64,000 bases of DNA, from NCBI RefSeq assembly GCF_026151205.1, contig NC_087074.1:17518712-17582711 (forward strand), in the 5' to 3' direction. The first letter of the stretch is position 1; each line of letters opens with the position of its first letter. Of the stretch, positions 10,831 to 21,381 are shown piece by piece. This DNA comes from Bolinopsis microptera (taxonomy: Eukaryota; Ctenophora; Tentaculata; Lobata; Bolinopsidae). Position numbers and translations under genes: made by a program. The notes under the pieces were generated by a model. It had not been told where the DNA came from and searched no databases. It saw only the letters and a program-made list of their open reading frames with translations.

Positions 10831-11340
10831 TACCTTACAAGACATATTTATGGCGGCCTAATTTGCGACGACCGAAATTTTGGCGGTCCGAAAATATTGC
10901 GAAATTGAACAAAAACCGTCAAATTTCGGACGTCACAGAAAATAAGGGTATTTTTCATCATTTTTTGTGACAGTAAGCAGTAAGGAAATTTCTGAAATTC
11001 GGTAAAATCATGTTCAAACTTAGTCTGTATTAAGACTGTACGACTTTCATGTTAGCACATACATGTATTTTAATGCAAATTTAAACTGTATTGCTTGACA
11101 TTCAATTCGTCATTGGTGTGGTGATAATTTGTCCCAAGATGCCAGAATTTATTTATTTATTTTACTTGATATTACTTTTTAGAAACAAAATAAAGCAGTG
11201 AAGGCACAGTCATTGAAATAAGCTAAAAGATAATGCGACGGATTCTATTACGACGACCGAAATTTTGGCGGTCCGAAAATATGGCGAAATTTTCGGAAAA
11301 CCGCCACATTTCGTACGTTATAAATATGTCTTGTAAGGTA
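10831..11340. mobile_element. TIR element with perfect 20-bp inverted termini
   Basis: TACCTTACAAGACATATTTA at the left end is the exact reverse complement of the right end. Inside, CGAAATTTTGGCGGTCCGAA occurs twice in direct orientation (about 10868 and 11252). No target-site duplication or transposase is evident. Related sequence (CCGCCACATTTCGTAC) recurs at 47710. Confidence 0.75.
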
Positions 11341-11788
11341 TTTGCCAAATTTGAGATGTCACCTTAAACACAAAAAATATCTCTAATTCGGTGGTTTGCA
11401 GTGGTACCAAGGCATATTCTGGAGATCCAACGATATGATTTTCTTGAAACTTTCTAAATAGTAAGATAGCTTTAAGACAAAATATTTTTGCAAGTTTGGG
11501 TGAATTTCTATGTGCCAAATTTGAGATATCACTTCAAACACAAGAAAATAGTGATGTCGTGTTACTTCTATCGCGTTTAGACTATCGCAAAAAACGATCG
11601 TCCTGCTCAATGAGTTCATCAGTCAGATTTTCCTAAAGTTGTTTATTTACAGGAACAATCAGCCAAAAATATTTACCATGGCCACTGAATAAAGACGAGG
11701 AGAGCCGCTGGTAGCTGGGTAATGGGTATTGGGTATGATGGATAGTTTAAAATACTGGTATGAGTATTTTAAAAAAACTGTCTGCACT

Positions 11789-12052
11789 GAAGGGGCCGAA
11801 GGGAAATAGTTAAAAACTTGCAGTAATCGTGTTTTATTACTGCCCGCGCGGTGACGGGCAGCTTCAGTTTAGTTTTACATGCACCGTATATACCGGTGGC
11901 TCATCCAGTATCCGTGGATATTCTAGGGGTATATTGTCAAGTTAATAAGTCCAAAAAACAACCAACCAGCCAGGCCACAAAATACCATTACCGTCTGAAG
12001 GGGCCGAAGGGAAATAGTTAAAAACTTGCAGTAATCGTGCTTACTGCCCGGA
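11789..12052. repeat. Direct repeat of about 57 bp
   Basis: GAAGGGGCCGAAGGGAAATA followed by GTTAAAAACTTGCAGTAATCG occurs at about 11789 and again at about 11996, separated by about 150 bp. Both copies run into TTACTGCCCG. The direct copies suggest a duplicated element fragment. Confidence 0.7.
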
Positions 12053-12056
12053 TCAG

Positions 12057-12133
12057 TGGCGACCCCAGGCTATTATGTTCAAAAACACCGAATAAAGATT
12101 CGGCGGAATGACAGGCTGAGCGCCGCCCAGTAA
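12057..12133. mobile_element. Small element 'A', copy 3
   Basis: Contains GACCCCAGGCTATTATGTTC and GGCGGAATGACAGGCTGAGC and ends CGCCCAGTAA, closely matching the copy at 19196-19387 without its nested insertion. The left end is degraded. Confidence 0.7.
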
Positions 12134-12289
12134 TCCCGACTGGAATGGCTAAGAGTACTATAAGAGTTGATCATTCTAGCTAAAAGTTTGCAGATATCAA
12201 ATTTTGTCCTCTAGTTTCTGTTTTTTTCTGTTGAAGAAGTACTGCTGCTTCACAGAGAATCAGCTACATTTTATCATTACATTGGAGTC

Positions 12290-12353
12290 ATGACAGAAGA
12301 AAACTCAGACGAAAACTTGGTCATAGCGAATCCTGTTTTGAACGTTGAGGACT
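12290..12353 (+). CDS. Possible 5' coding exon of the MFS transporter
   Basis: An ATG at 12290 opens 21 codons (MTEENSDENL then VIANPVLNVED) and a strong donor (GGACT|GTGAGTG) follows at 12354, leaving phase 1. The acidic, signal-free sequence suits a cytosolic transporter N-terminus. A weak acceptor at 15754-15755 would join it in frame to the first certain transporter exon, adding four residues before its Met. That acceptor lacks a pyrimidine tract, so the link is a hypothesis; the exon could belong to another transcript. Confidence 0.4.
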
Positions 12354-13021
12354 GTGAGTGAACGACCCCTATTATATATTGTGGCAGTCAATCGTGTGAG
12401 AGCTTGCCGTTCGCATCGTGATTACGCTGCTAAAACTCTGCTATACTCTGGAATTTTAGTTGCTTTAAATAGTCGCGTGGGTGATCATGTGATAATGTCG
12501 CTTGAGTGATCATGTGACACTGATTTTGTGATAAAGTAAGTGTAACTGAAGCGGGTCCAAGGTGCGTGACGGTGATGTAGTAGTAGTAAACCCGCGATGG
12601 GGTGGCATGTGCCTCAATAAAAATATTACAATCATTTATTATTATATCAATGTATCATTAAATATTTCAAAAATATCAATAACGTATGGTTGATCCTTCA
12701 CACTTGGTAAAATATATAAAAATAAAGTTAATCTACACTAAAGAATAAATAATCTATATTATATAAATCAACAATATTAACTCCCCATCTTCATGTAGTC
12801 ATTTATCAAAGCGGTAGAAATCCAAGTAATTTTAGTACGCGGTGCGCCAGGAATTTCGTTTTTTTTTAATGTGTAGGCAAGATAAGCCTAAGTGTGGCAG
12901 TGAAAATAAGTTGCAGAATAAATTGCAGTGACTGACTGTCAAATGCATTATCGCAGTTCATTTATTTGACTGCACTAACGTTTAGGATTCTTACAGCTGT
13001 TATATTTTGCTAATATTTTGT

Positions 13022-14235
13022 TTAAAAGTTGTAAAGGACAAAGTTCTTGTCCGTCCACGTGAGGTTTTCTAGGTCAAGTTTTTGTTTGTCCAGTAAGTAA
13101 CGTACAATGTTGTCCTTGTATGAATCAATAAACTTATCTTGTAACTTAGGTACGTTGAAGGGAAGGATTTTTTTTATTTCGTTTATCGTGTTGTTATATA
13201 ATCGTGGTCCTACGTTAGAGATGCTATAATCGGTGATCCGTAATCTGTTGAACTTAATTTCAAAATACTTTGGATTTCTCCTTTCCGTTTGTCTAAGCGG
13301 TGATTTTTCAAATATACTACAGATACTCGATGGTGCTACTCCCATATAAACCTTGTGCATCAAAGTTAGACAGCTTTTAGCAATGAGATTAGGAAGAGCC
13401 AAAATTCCTATTTTGTTGAAGATGGATTTTGTGTGAGATGGTAGTTTACGTTTTTCTTTGTCGTAAAAATAGTTATGATATTCTGAATCAGTGGCGCGAA
13501 TAGCTTTCTTTTGAGCAGAGAATAAAGACTGAATGGAATTTAAAGATTTAGTACCCCAAACAGTAGCGCAGTAATACAGGTGAGATTGAATTAAACTATT
13601 GTATAGCATTTTTTGAGCTTTATTCGGAATGGAACTTTTAAGTTTCATCATTACGCCTGCATTTCTGGATATTTTAGTCTTTAACTGTTTAATGTGCTGG
13701 CTCCAGCTAAGTTTTGAGTCAATAATGACACCTAAAAATCGTTCATGTTCACTTTTCACTAGTCGCTGTCCTTCTATACTAATATTTATATCCTCTGGTA
13801 ATCTGTTAGTGAATATCATGTATTTAGTTTTTCCTACATTAAGTTTAAGACCGTTGTTTTTAACCCATGTCTGTACAGTATTTAATACTCTGTTTGCACG
13901 CATGTTCAGTTCAGTGTACGTGTCGGCAGAAACGATGATGTTTGCATCATCAGCGAAGAAAATATAATGGGCTATATCGCTTACATTTGCAAGGTCGTTT
14001 ATGTAAATAATGAACAATATGTACCAAGAATGGACCCTTGAGGAACTCCATGTTCTAATCCCATTTTTTCCGAACTGCAACCGTTGACGTGAACATACTG
14101 TTTCCGGTTAGTTAGATAAGACTCAAACCAGGATAAGCTAAGGCCTCTTACACCATAGATGATTTGGGAGTGTTGATATCTTACCATCTCTTCGCATCGA
14201 AGAGGTTTTAGCTGTACCAGGGCTGTTAAGGTCAC
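13022..14235 (-). pseudogene. Truncated, frameshifted non-LTR retrotransposon reverse transcriptase
   Basis: Read from 14235 down, the first frame gives SWFESYLTNRKQYVHV and GVPQGSILG (the conserved RT palm turn). A frameshift near 14,000-14,050 moves to the main frame (to 13022), which continues IYINDL, the catalytic FADDANIIV motif, GLKLNVGKTKYM and FLGVIIDSKLSW, then the usual C-terminal domain with GPRLYNN. The style is that of CR1/L2/Jockey-type LINEs. Endonuclease and N-terminal RT regions are missing, as in a 5'-truncated insertion. It lies antisense in the proposed first intron of the MFS gene. Confidence 0.85.
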
Positions 14236-14705
14236 GTGAGGTGGACGACCCGCTTCAGGTGTGGATAAGAGTAAACTGTAAGGATTTGGAAATCAATCCT
14301 TTACCTAAATATCAGCTGTTACCAGCTGTCATATCATGGGAGACTTATAGGTCTTCCTAAGTGAAGCACAGGGTGATTGTGTGAATTTTTTGGGTGCTTG
14401 TTGTCAACGAGAAGCTATAAATGTATGAGCCGATAGCCACAACTGTGTGTGCAGTGATGAGTGAATTAAGCCCCGTCCGTGGTTTTGCTAAGAAGCTTGA
14501 CAGGGCGCTCCATTTGAAGAAAGGCGAGCCAGGGATAAGGTCTAGATGGTGGATTGATTATCTGTGGCAATCCTGGGAAATGAAGCCGTGTAGCATTGAG
14601 CATGTAACGGTTGGTGCATTTTGAGGCGGGTCCTGTGATCAGGGGTGTAGGAAGCGGGGGGGGGGGGGGGGATATTGCGTGATCAATTTTTGGCAATCAC
14701 GTGAT

Positions 14706-15069
14706 CAAGGTTGTTAAATACGTATTAGGATTGAATACGTATTAATCCTCGAAAATTGACGTATTACGAAAAGGTGTGTCGTGCGCGCAAAAAATTGTTT
14801 GCTTATCGGATTATCCATGAAATTTGATTAGAAATTTAAGTTATCATGTATAACTGCACTCCTTTAATGCATGATCAATGATGAGGGTGGCGCGCAGCTG
14901 TAATGTTTAATTTTGACAAATCAGCGTATTACGGCGTATTATGGCGTATTCGTGGACGTATTTAACAATCCATAGAAATTACCGTATTACGGCGTATTAC
15001 GACGTATTCTTTATTAGAACCGAATACGTCGTATTATTTCACGAAAATTTGACGTATTTAACAACCTTG
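14706..15069. mobile_element. hAT-like MITE (TIR CAAGGTTGTTAAATACG, TSD CACGTGAT)
   Basis: Begins CAAGGTTGTTAAATACG and ends CGTATTTAACAACCTTG. CACGTGAT flanks it at 14698-14705 and 15070-15077. The interior is rich in CGTATTA motifs and contains a few short, unremarkable open frames. The 8-bp TSD plus CA..TG ends place it with hAT elements. Confidence 0.85.
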
Positions 15070-15129
15070 CACGTGATATCCAAGTGTAAAATGATCAATC
15101 GTCAATCGTCATCTCCATATATCTCATCG

Positions 15130-15240
15130 AAAATAATAATATGACAGAATAACAGACTGAGCACCACCCAGTAACATTAATCTTTTAGATTAATGTTACT
15201 GGGTGGTGTTCAGCCTGTTATTCTGCCATATTATTATTTT
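15130..15240. repeat. Near-perfect palindrome joining two element 'A' ends
   Basis: Arms 15130-15183 and 15187-15240 are inverted copies around a TTT centre (AATCT TTT AGATT). Each arm carries the element A terminus (CACCACCCAGTAA / TTACTGGGTGGTG) pointing to the centre. The right arm continues into a complete element A ending CCCCAGGTAA at about 15294. Confidence 0.8.
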
Positions 15241-15766
15241 CAATCGGTGTTTATGACCACTACGCTGACGCCTTGTATGGGATCCCCAGGTAAAAATGAA
15301 TGTAGATATAAGCACGAAAGGTTGAAAACATGGAATGTACGCAAAAACGGATACCCATTGACCATTCCTCAATACAATTACAACCATGCAACCACCCCGG
15401 CCATGGAACAGTTCATTTGTTCGCTTATTAAACTTACGCCTTTTGTTACGCATCAGCTCGACTTTATGTCACACATACAATTATAAATCCAACCACTGCA
15501 CACTGAATTCTGTGATTAGCGATGCACAAACATTTTTGATCGAGCATGCTAATTATTGATAACCGCATTTTGATTTTTAAAACTTGATATTGTCATGATT
15601 GATCTTATAAAGCATAAAGGAGCGAAGCAATTGCATTTCCAATTTGGTTTAAGAGTTTAAGGTGCTTGTTAAATCCAACGATTTAGTTTTGAACAGAATA
15701 ATATTTTGCTGTACTATGTAGTTCTACAGTAAATTATTGAGGCAACATTTATAAGTTGAAAGTATT

Positions 15767-15908
15767 ATGGAGAACTGTCTGGCCTGGACGAAAGGAGATA
15801 AACTAAAAGCTCTGCAAGTGCTGTTTGCAGTTTGCATACAAGGAATAGTTGTTTACATGTCCTGTGTAATTGACAGCTCCTACTACGTCACTCATCTTCT
15901 CGGCAGAG
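15767..15908 (+). CDS. MFS transporter exon 1 (first certain exon)
   Basis: Encodes MENCLAWTKGDKLKAL and the first transmembrane helix (VLFAVCIQGIVVYM), with a donor at AGAG|GTGAGT. A stop lies in frame at 15752, so any upstream coding must come by splicing. Confidence 0.75.
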
Positions 15909-18095
15909 GTGAGTTTAACAATGCACCATGTAAATTGTAAATGGCTGCCGGACAGATCCCTTTCTCACCCAACCTAGATCAAGTTATCATCAAATAAAAC
16001 GGATTTAAATGGCTTAGCGAATTTAGGTCTTGACTAGTACTACACTGGATTCTTATATTATATATCGGCTCATGCTCAAATCGTAGTGATGTTAAGCGAG
16101 TAATCGGTTATTATATGTACTTTGATTGGCAATGTCAATCCTTACGACAGCTCGTACTATAGTCTAAGATCTGCGCGGCGCGTCGAAGCGACAATTACAA
16201 ATGAGTAACGTCCCCTGATTAGGACTCAGATTGAGTGAGTCTGCGATGTTTTCACTCTTTTGATGGATTTCTTCAACTTGAACTTATAGTAAGGTTTATA
16301 AGTATAAGTATAACCTACTTCGCAAATCAACGACGATATTAATATTTGAAACAAATATCGAACGAGTATCTATATCACCCATTTAAATATCCATTTAAAT
16401 ACTGGTTTTTTATGGCAAACAGTCAAACAGTATATATAATTATATTATCAAGACTATATTCTTCTTATACAAAGATATAACTTTATTTATTTCCAGGGAT
16501 TCCAAATATTCAAGTGGGATTGGTTGGTATGCTTATAGCTATTGGAAGCCTTCTGAATGGGTTCTACGACATTCTTTACTTCCTGCTACACACCAAGAAA
16601 TTCTCAATACGTGCTGTCCAATGTTTTCTAATGGCAGTGATAATCGTTAATTGTGCAGGTCAGACTTTTCGTTTGTTGATTAATTATTAGGAATATTTAA
16701 TATTAAGATTTTTAACTTGCATGTTTAACATTTTAGTTTAAAGAGGTCTGAAATTTAATAGATTTAAAATGGATTAAAAAATGTTTATGATGTATACCGT
16801 TCAAATAAGAATTACGCTCATGCATGATAATACAATTACAACGACTACGACAGGCTTTGGTAATCATAGTCTATCAACAAGAAAATGATGTAACTTTATT
16901 TTCAAGAGTGAATATTTCAAATTTACTATTTATCTTCAATTTTGATGTATGAGAGTCCTTTCGATTTATAACACATGTTACGTAAGCTTTTTCAGGCCAG
17001 GGTTTGATAGAATATCTCCCGGAAGAGGACAACCAACTTCTGTCTGCAGTTCTCATGATGCAGAAAATGTTCCATGGCTTCGTGGTATTTCTTGGTTCCA
17101 AAGTTTATATAACATGTTGCATGGTTTGGTTTCCGGACCACGTCAACCTAACTGTGGGTCTTGTAGTGAGCACCAATTATATTGGTGGAGCTCTGGGTGT
17201 ACTGATGGGAGGATACCTATACCAGCTCCTCAGCTTCAACGAGCCATACTTCGTAGCCAGTCTCATTTGTGCAGTATGTTGGCTTTACAACCTCATTGTC
17301 TTGCCATCAACTTCAGATCCGTTGTACCGTAAAGCTAAAGTTGAGGAAAGTAGTGATAACGTCCATCGTGGAAATGGACAATCTGATACTGCGGATGAAA
17401 TGGCCGAAAACCCGGACGAATCAAATGAAAAGGGTCTCTCTTGGTTGGTGATATTTCCTCTGATTGCTCATGGTTTAACGACTGTGTCGGAAGGATTTTG
17501 TTCGGCTATAACAACACCTTACCTTCTGGATAGATTTGGAATAGAAATTGGTCAGGGAAGTAGCTACGTGTTCGTCCTGTTCATATCCTTTATAATCGGA
17601 TCAGCTGGAGCTGGATACATTCTACAAATGGGCTGGATATCCAACTACAAAACAATGATGGCAGGAAGTGTCCTCACCATTATAGGGCTCCTGATAATCT
17701 TTCCTGGACAAGGCGTAAAGGTTATGTACGACAATGTCCCAAAGTTGGCCTACCCAGGATATATTTTAATGGGGGTGGGAAACCAACTGATATCCATCGC
17801 AGCCCTGGAAGCACTGGAGGAGACCCATGTTACCATTGCGAGACGAACGTTCACAGAGAAGAACAAGTCACTGGCTGCATCCGTGTGGCTGCTAGGCTGG
17901 TGGACGTGTATTTATGTTGGTCACCTGGTGGCTCTCATGGTTATGAAGTTCATGACATTTACCACGGGAGGATGGTTGGTCGCTGGGTGTTCTGGGGTAT
18001 CTGCTTGTATCTGTCTCGTTTTCGAGGTTTGGGTAATAAGATCTAGAGTTCTTGTGGTGAGGCCTTTAGAACTGCCACCTACTCAGAATCGTTAA
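15767..18095 (+). CDS. Major Facilitator Superfamily transporter, SLC18B1-like (3 exons)
   Basis: Exons 15767-15908, 16497-16658 and 16996-18095 join in frame (AGA G|GG and GCA G|GC junctions, GT..AG throughout) to about 467 codons ending TAA. The protein is polytopic, with about 12 likely hydrophobic segments. The fifth carries the antiporter-type glycine pattern (NYIGGALGVLMGGYLY), followed by a long charged cytosolic loop (KAKVEESSDNVHRGNGQ) between the two six-helix halves and a second half starting WLVIFPLIAHGL. This pattern is that of SLC18/DHA1-type vesicular or polyamine transporters; SLC18B1-like is my best family guess. The usual GxLaDrxGrr loop between helices 2 and 3 is degenerate (NGFYDILYFLLHTKKFS). 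Substrate cannot be read. The start is the first Met of the first certain exon; an extra 5' exon at 12290 is possible. Confidence 0.8.
16497..16658 (+). CDS. MFS transporter exon 2
   Basis: Acceptor TTATTTCCAG, donor GCAG|GTCAGA. Encodes helices 2 and 3 (GLVGMLIAIGSLLNGFYDIL and CFLMAVIIVNCA) with the degenerate inter-helix loop. Confidence 0.8.
16996..18095 (+). CDS. MFS transporter exon 3 (terminal)
   Basis: Acceptor AGCTTTTTCAG ends at 16995. The 1,100-nt exon holds helices 4-12 and the stop. An AATAAA (AAAAAATAAATAAT, about 18268) about 170 bases after the stop is a candidate poly(A) signal. Confidence 0.85.
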
Positions 18096-18416
18096 TGATC
18101 TGTCCGAGAACACTTTTATTTTATGATGAAGAATATTGTGTTACTGTTACCTTGAACCCGAACATTATTCATTATTACTACTATTGACTCAATTTTGCAC
18201 TTTTAAATATGATTTGACTTTATTTTCTAATCCATTCATCACTAAAAACTTAAAATAATTTGTAACTAAAAAATAAATAATTTGTAACTAATTTGTAATT
18301 ATAGTTATACCTTAATTGAAATGAAATCAGAACGAAAATTGCAGAAAAATTGATCACGAAAATAAAAACTTTTATCATCGATACATAAGCATAATATATT
18401 TTCCTTCCGCTGATAT

Positions 18417-18519
18417 TTAACGGGTGATACTCGTATAATATCTGTTCCATATATTATATACCGTCGACGAGTCCAACTCGGCGCGGCGCGCGGCGTCCTG
18501 GTAGGTTGTAAACCTACAA
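18417..18519 (+). mobile_element. Small element 'B', copy 2 (8-bp TSD GCTGATAT)
   Basis: A 103-bp element starting TTAACGGGTGATACTCG and ending GTAAACCTACAA, flanked by GCTGATAT at 18409-18416 and 18520-18527. Contains CGACGAGTCCAACTCGGCGC. Same family as 3977-4068 and 19264-19368. Confidence 0.85.
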
Positions 18520-18637
18520 GCTGATATCAGATATATAGTATTACATATTACTATTAGTATGATATAGTAGTGACAGTACATACGTCATACAGTATAGAAT
18601 TATAGTAGAGCGAAGCTTGCTGCACGTTGTATACCTC

Positions 18638-18694
18638 TCGTGTACGCGAAGCCGCGGCCGGCGCGCGATCAAAAGGGGTTGCAGCGTGTGTCAA
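18638..18694 (-). repeat. Empty-site relative of the sequence that hosts element B copy 1
   Basis: In reverse complement this reads TTGACACACGCTGCAACCCC then TTTTGATCGCG without interruption. The same sequence at 3957-4088 is split by element B and an 8-bp duplication. The pair therefore shows a filled and an empty site. Confidence 0.75.
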
Positions 18695-18759
18695 ATCATA
18701 GCTATGCCTATATACTATACATCTAATCATGGTAGTCGGGTGCTGCGCGTTACGTTATG

Positions 18760-18873
18760 TTGTATCACGTGGTGACCCCCACGGTCGCTTCACTATATAT
18801 AACCCCTGTAGAGTTTCGACGATACAGGGGGAGCCGCGCACTCGTGCGCGGCGGGTCATATAACGTATGACAA
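18760..18873 (+). mobile_element. Small element 'E', copy 1 (8-bp TSD ACGTTATG)
   Basis: A 114-bp element from TTGTATCACGTGGTGACCCC to AACGTATGACAA, flanked by ACGTTATG at 18752-18759 and 18874-18881. It contains a GC-rich hairpin (GCCGCGCACTCGTGCGCGGC). The ends share only TTGT. No coding capacity. Confidence 0.85.
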
Positions 18874-18990
18874 ACGTTATGGGCATTTTCTGCTCTATAC
18901 GCTAGGAACTCCAGACAAACCTTTCTAGACGTATTTTTGACCGTAGAATCGATTAAAAGTGGTTTTGAAAAGATAAGACTGGGTTAATTG

Positions 18991-19094
18991 TTGTATCACG
19001 TGGTGACCCCCACGGTCGCTTCACTATAGTAGAGTTTCGACGATACAGGGGGAGCCGCGCACTCGTGCGCGGCGGGTCATACAACGTATGACAA
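18991..19094 (+). mobile_element. Small element 'E', copy 2 (8-bp TSD GTTAATTG)
   Basis: A 104-bp copy nearly identical to 18760-18873 but lacking about 10 bases (ATATAACCCC region), flanked by GTTAATTG at 18983-18990 and 19095-19102. It inserted separately only about 120 bp from the first copy. Confidence 0.85.
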
Positions 19095-19195
19095 GTTAAT
19101 TGGCAATCGCCGGGTAAAGTTGCAGAAACCGATTTTGGGCCAAAAAACCATGTTTTTTGAACTGTTGAGCATTAGCAAGATAATTTTGTTGGCAC

Positions 19196-19387
19196 TTTCC
19201 TGGGGACCCCAGGCTATTATGTTCATAAACATATAAAGATTCGGCGGAATGACAGGCTGAGCGTTAACCGTAACGGGTGATACTCGTATAATATCTGTTC
19301 CATACGGCATACCGTCGACGAGTCCAACTCGGCGCGCGTCCTGGTAGGTTGTACTTGTAAACCTACAAGCTGAGCGCCGCCCAGTAA
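19196..19387. mobile_element. Small element 'A', copy 4, split by a nested element B (TSD GTTGGCAC)
   Basis: Outer ends TTTCCTGGGGACCCC and CGCCCAGTAA are flanked by GTTGGCAC at 19188-19195 and 19388-19395. Element B with its own GCTGAGCG duplication lies inside at 19264-19368. Removing B and one duplication leaves a 79-bp element A that matches 12057-12133. Confidence 0.85.
19264..19368 (+). mobile_element. Small element 'B', copy 3, nested in element A (TSD GCTGAGCG)
   Basis: A 105-bp copy starting TTAACCGTAACGGGTG and ending CTTGTAAACCTACAA, flanked by GCTGAGCG at 19256-19263 and 19369-19376. It has a small internal duplication (CCGTAA) near its start relative to 18417-18519. Confidence 0.85.
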
Positions 19388-19771
19388 GTTGGCACATCAG
19401 CAAAATTTGCATAATAGTCTATGTCATACATCATAAGCGCCATAAATTGGCACAGAATTTTTTTCCTCATATTTCGATAAATTTGGTACCAAAAGTTGTC
19501 TAAAAATGTAAATAAAATAATTTCACCGTGTAGCAATTTTCACTAAAAATGCTGCACGGCGCTTGTTCGCCGCGCAGGGCCTCTGCTAATATTATATAGA
19601 GACGAGGGAAACAAACATGAGTGTTATGTAAATTTGGATTTATGAGCAAACTTGCCGCAGGTCTGGAAGGAAACTTGAATAGTTCACTTAAATGGAAAGC
19701 GCGGAAGAATTCAATCAGCAATTTTCATTCACTGTCAAAAACTCAAATAATTCAAAATTAGAGGCACTTTT

Positions 19772-20616
19772 GGCAGTATCTAGATAGCCCGACCACTGTC
19801 CGCAGACAACTGTCCGCGGACAACTGTCCACGAACACCTGTCTACCAGATCATATTACTGCATAATAACAGTATCCCCTGAATCAAGCAACAGGTGTTTG
19901 TGAATAGTTGATTGGTTACCAGATCATATGAATGGTATGTATGGTATCTTGGATGAAATTAGTTACGACTAGCATAATTAATTGTAGCGTAGTAAATTAC
20001 TGGATCAAACTATTGATTACGATTCAAATGTGGTCTCTCGGATATAATTAGTTACGAATAATATTGATTGTAGCGCAGTATATATAACATCCGAGAGACC
20101 ATAGTTGTTCAAGAAGGAGTTGATGATAGAAATGATTGATGCAGTCTGTTAATAGTTATTCTTTATATGTATAGTTATTCTTTATATGTATGTATAAAGA
20201 AGTTATTCTTTATATGTATGTATAAAGAATAACTATTATCAGACTGCATCAATCATTTCTATCATCAACTCCTTCTTGAACAACTATGGTCTCTCGGATG
20301 TTATATATACTGCGCTACAATCAATATTATTCGTAACTAATTATATCCGAGAGACCACATTTGAATCGTAATCAATAGTTTGATCCAGTAATTTACTACG
20401 CTACAATTAATTATGCTAGTCGTAACTAATTTCATCCAAGATACCATACATACCATTCATATGATCTGGTAACCAATCAAATATTCACAAACACCTGTTG
20501 CTTGATTCAGGGGATACTGTTATTATGCAGTAATATGATCTGGTAGACAGGTGTTCGTGGACAGTTGTTCGTGGACAGTTGTCCGCGGACAGTGGTCGGG
20601 CTATCTAGATACTGCC
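19772..20616. mobile_element. Fold-back element, about 420-bp arms (8-bp TSD GCACTTTT)
   Basis: The two halves are nearly perfect inverted copies from GGCAGTATCTAGATAGCCCG to its reverse complement, meeting near 20194 at an imperfect ATGTATGTATAAAGAA-type centre. GCACTTTT flanks it at 19764-19771 and 20617-20624. No transposase is encoded. It lies between the convergent 3' ends of the MFS and GRHL genes. A rearranged relative lies at 10292-10732. Confidence 0.9.
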
Positions 20617-21263
20617 GCACTTTTGAGGTGCATTAATATTTAATTTTCTGCGAGAATTTAGCATGCTGACTACCTATCGAACAAATAAAGATCAGTCAGC
20701 CTTTCGGGTTCAATATAATAAGTTATTATACTGTTAACATTTCTGACTGTAAACATATAAAACATAAAAATAAAAATGATAAAACGCTGAACTCATGTCA
20801 TTCATAATGGTGTTCGCAATTATTTTACAAAAATAAATCTGGCATTTTGATAAAATCTCCACTATCATGCATAAACGAGATAGAGTCCAAACTCAAATGG
20901 GTCACAAATCGTCATGATGTTCAAATCGGTTTTGATACCATCGATCATATCTGGTCCTAAAAAAAGTAGTAACAATAATGGTAATCAATGATATTCGCAT
21001 GCAACTAAAACCTATTTCAAAACCTAACAGTTATCAGCTGTTGGCTGCAGTCTATTCTGATCAGTCTGGTTAGGTCTAACTATCTGATTCTCTTCTGACT
21101 CAAAGTACTGAGGTTGTTTTCTAGTCCTAGTTCTAGTACAAAGCTGCTCTTTCTTATGCTTCTTCTCAGTCTTCAGTACTATCGCAGATGTTTTGACCTC
21201 AGGTATATTCTGTCGGAGTCTTTAACTCTTGATTCTTTCTTCTTGTAATTCCCTTTTGTCTCT

Positions 21264-21381
21264 TCAGTACAGGAATGTCACCTCAAATATTCCTTCTTTG
21301 TTCTGGAAGTTCACCTCCACTAAGAAGTCGTCCTCGTCTTGAAATTGTTCTACCATGCGAGAGTCCATGTGGATCAGTAGT
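21264..21381 (-). CDS. GRHL: GRHL exon 21 (stop codon)
   Basis: Acceptor CCATGGCAG. Reads [20 protein letters not shown] on to GIFEVTFLY and TGA at 21266-21264, aligning with the vertebrate C-terminus ILVNMDDNIIEHY...GFKVTLMEI. Confidence 0.93.

Noticed and set aside
13629-13967. 112-codon + strand frame
   Set aside because: Antisense shadow of the LINE reverse transcriptase.
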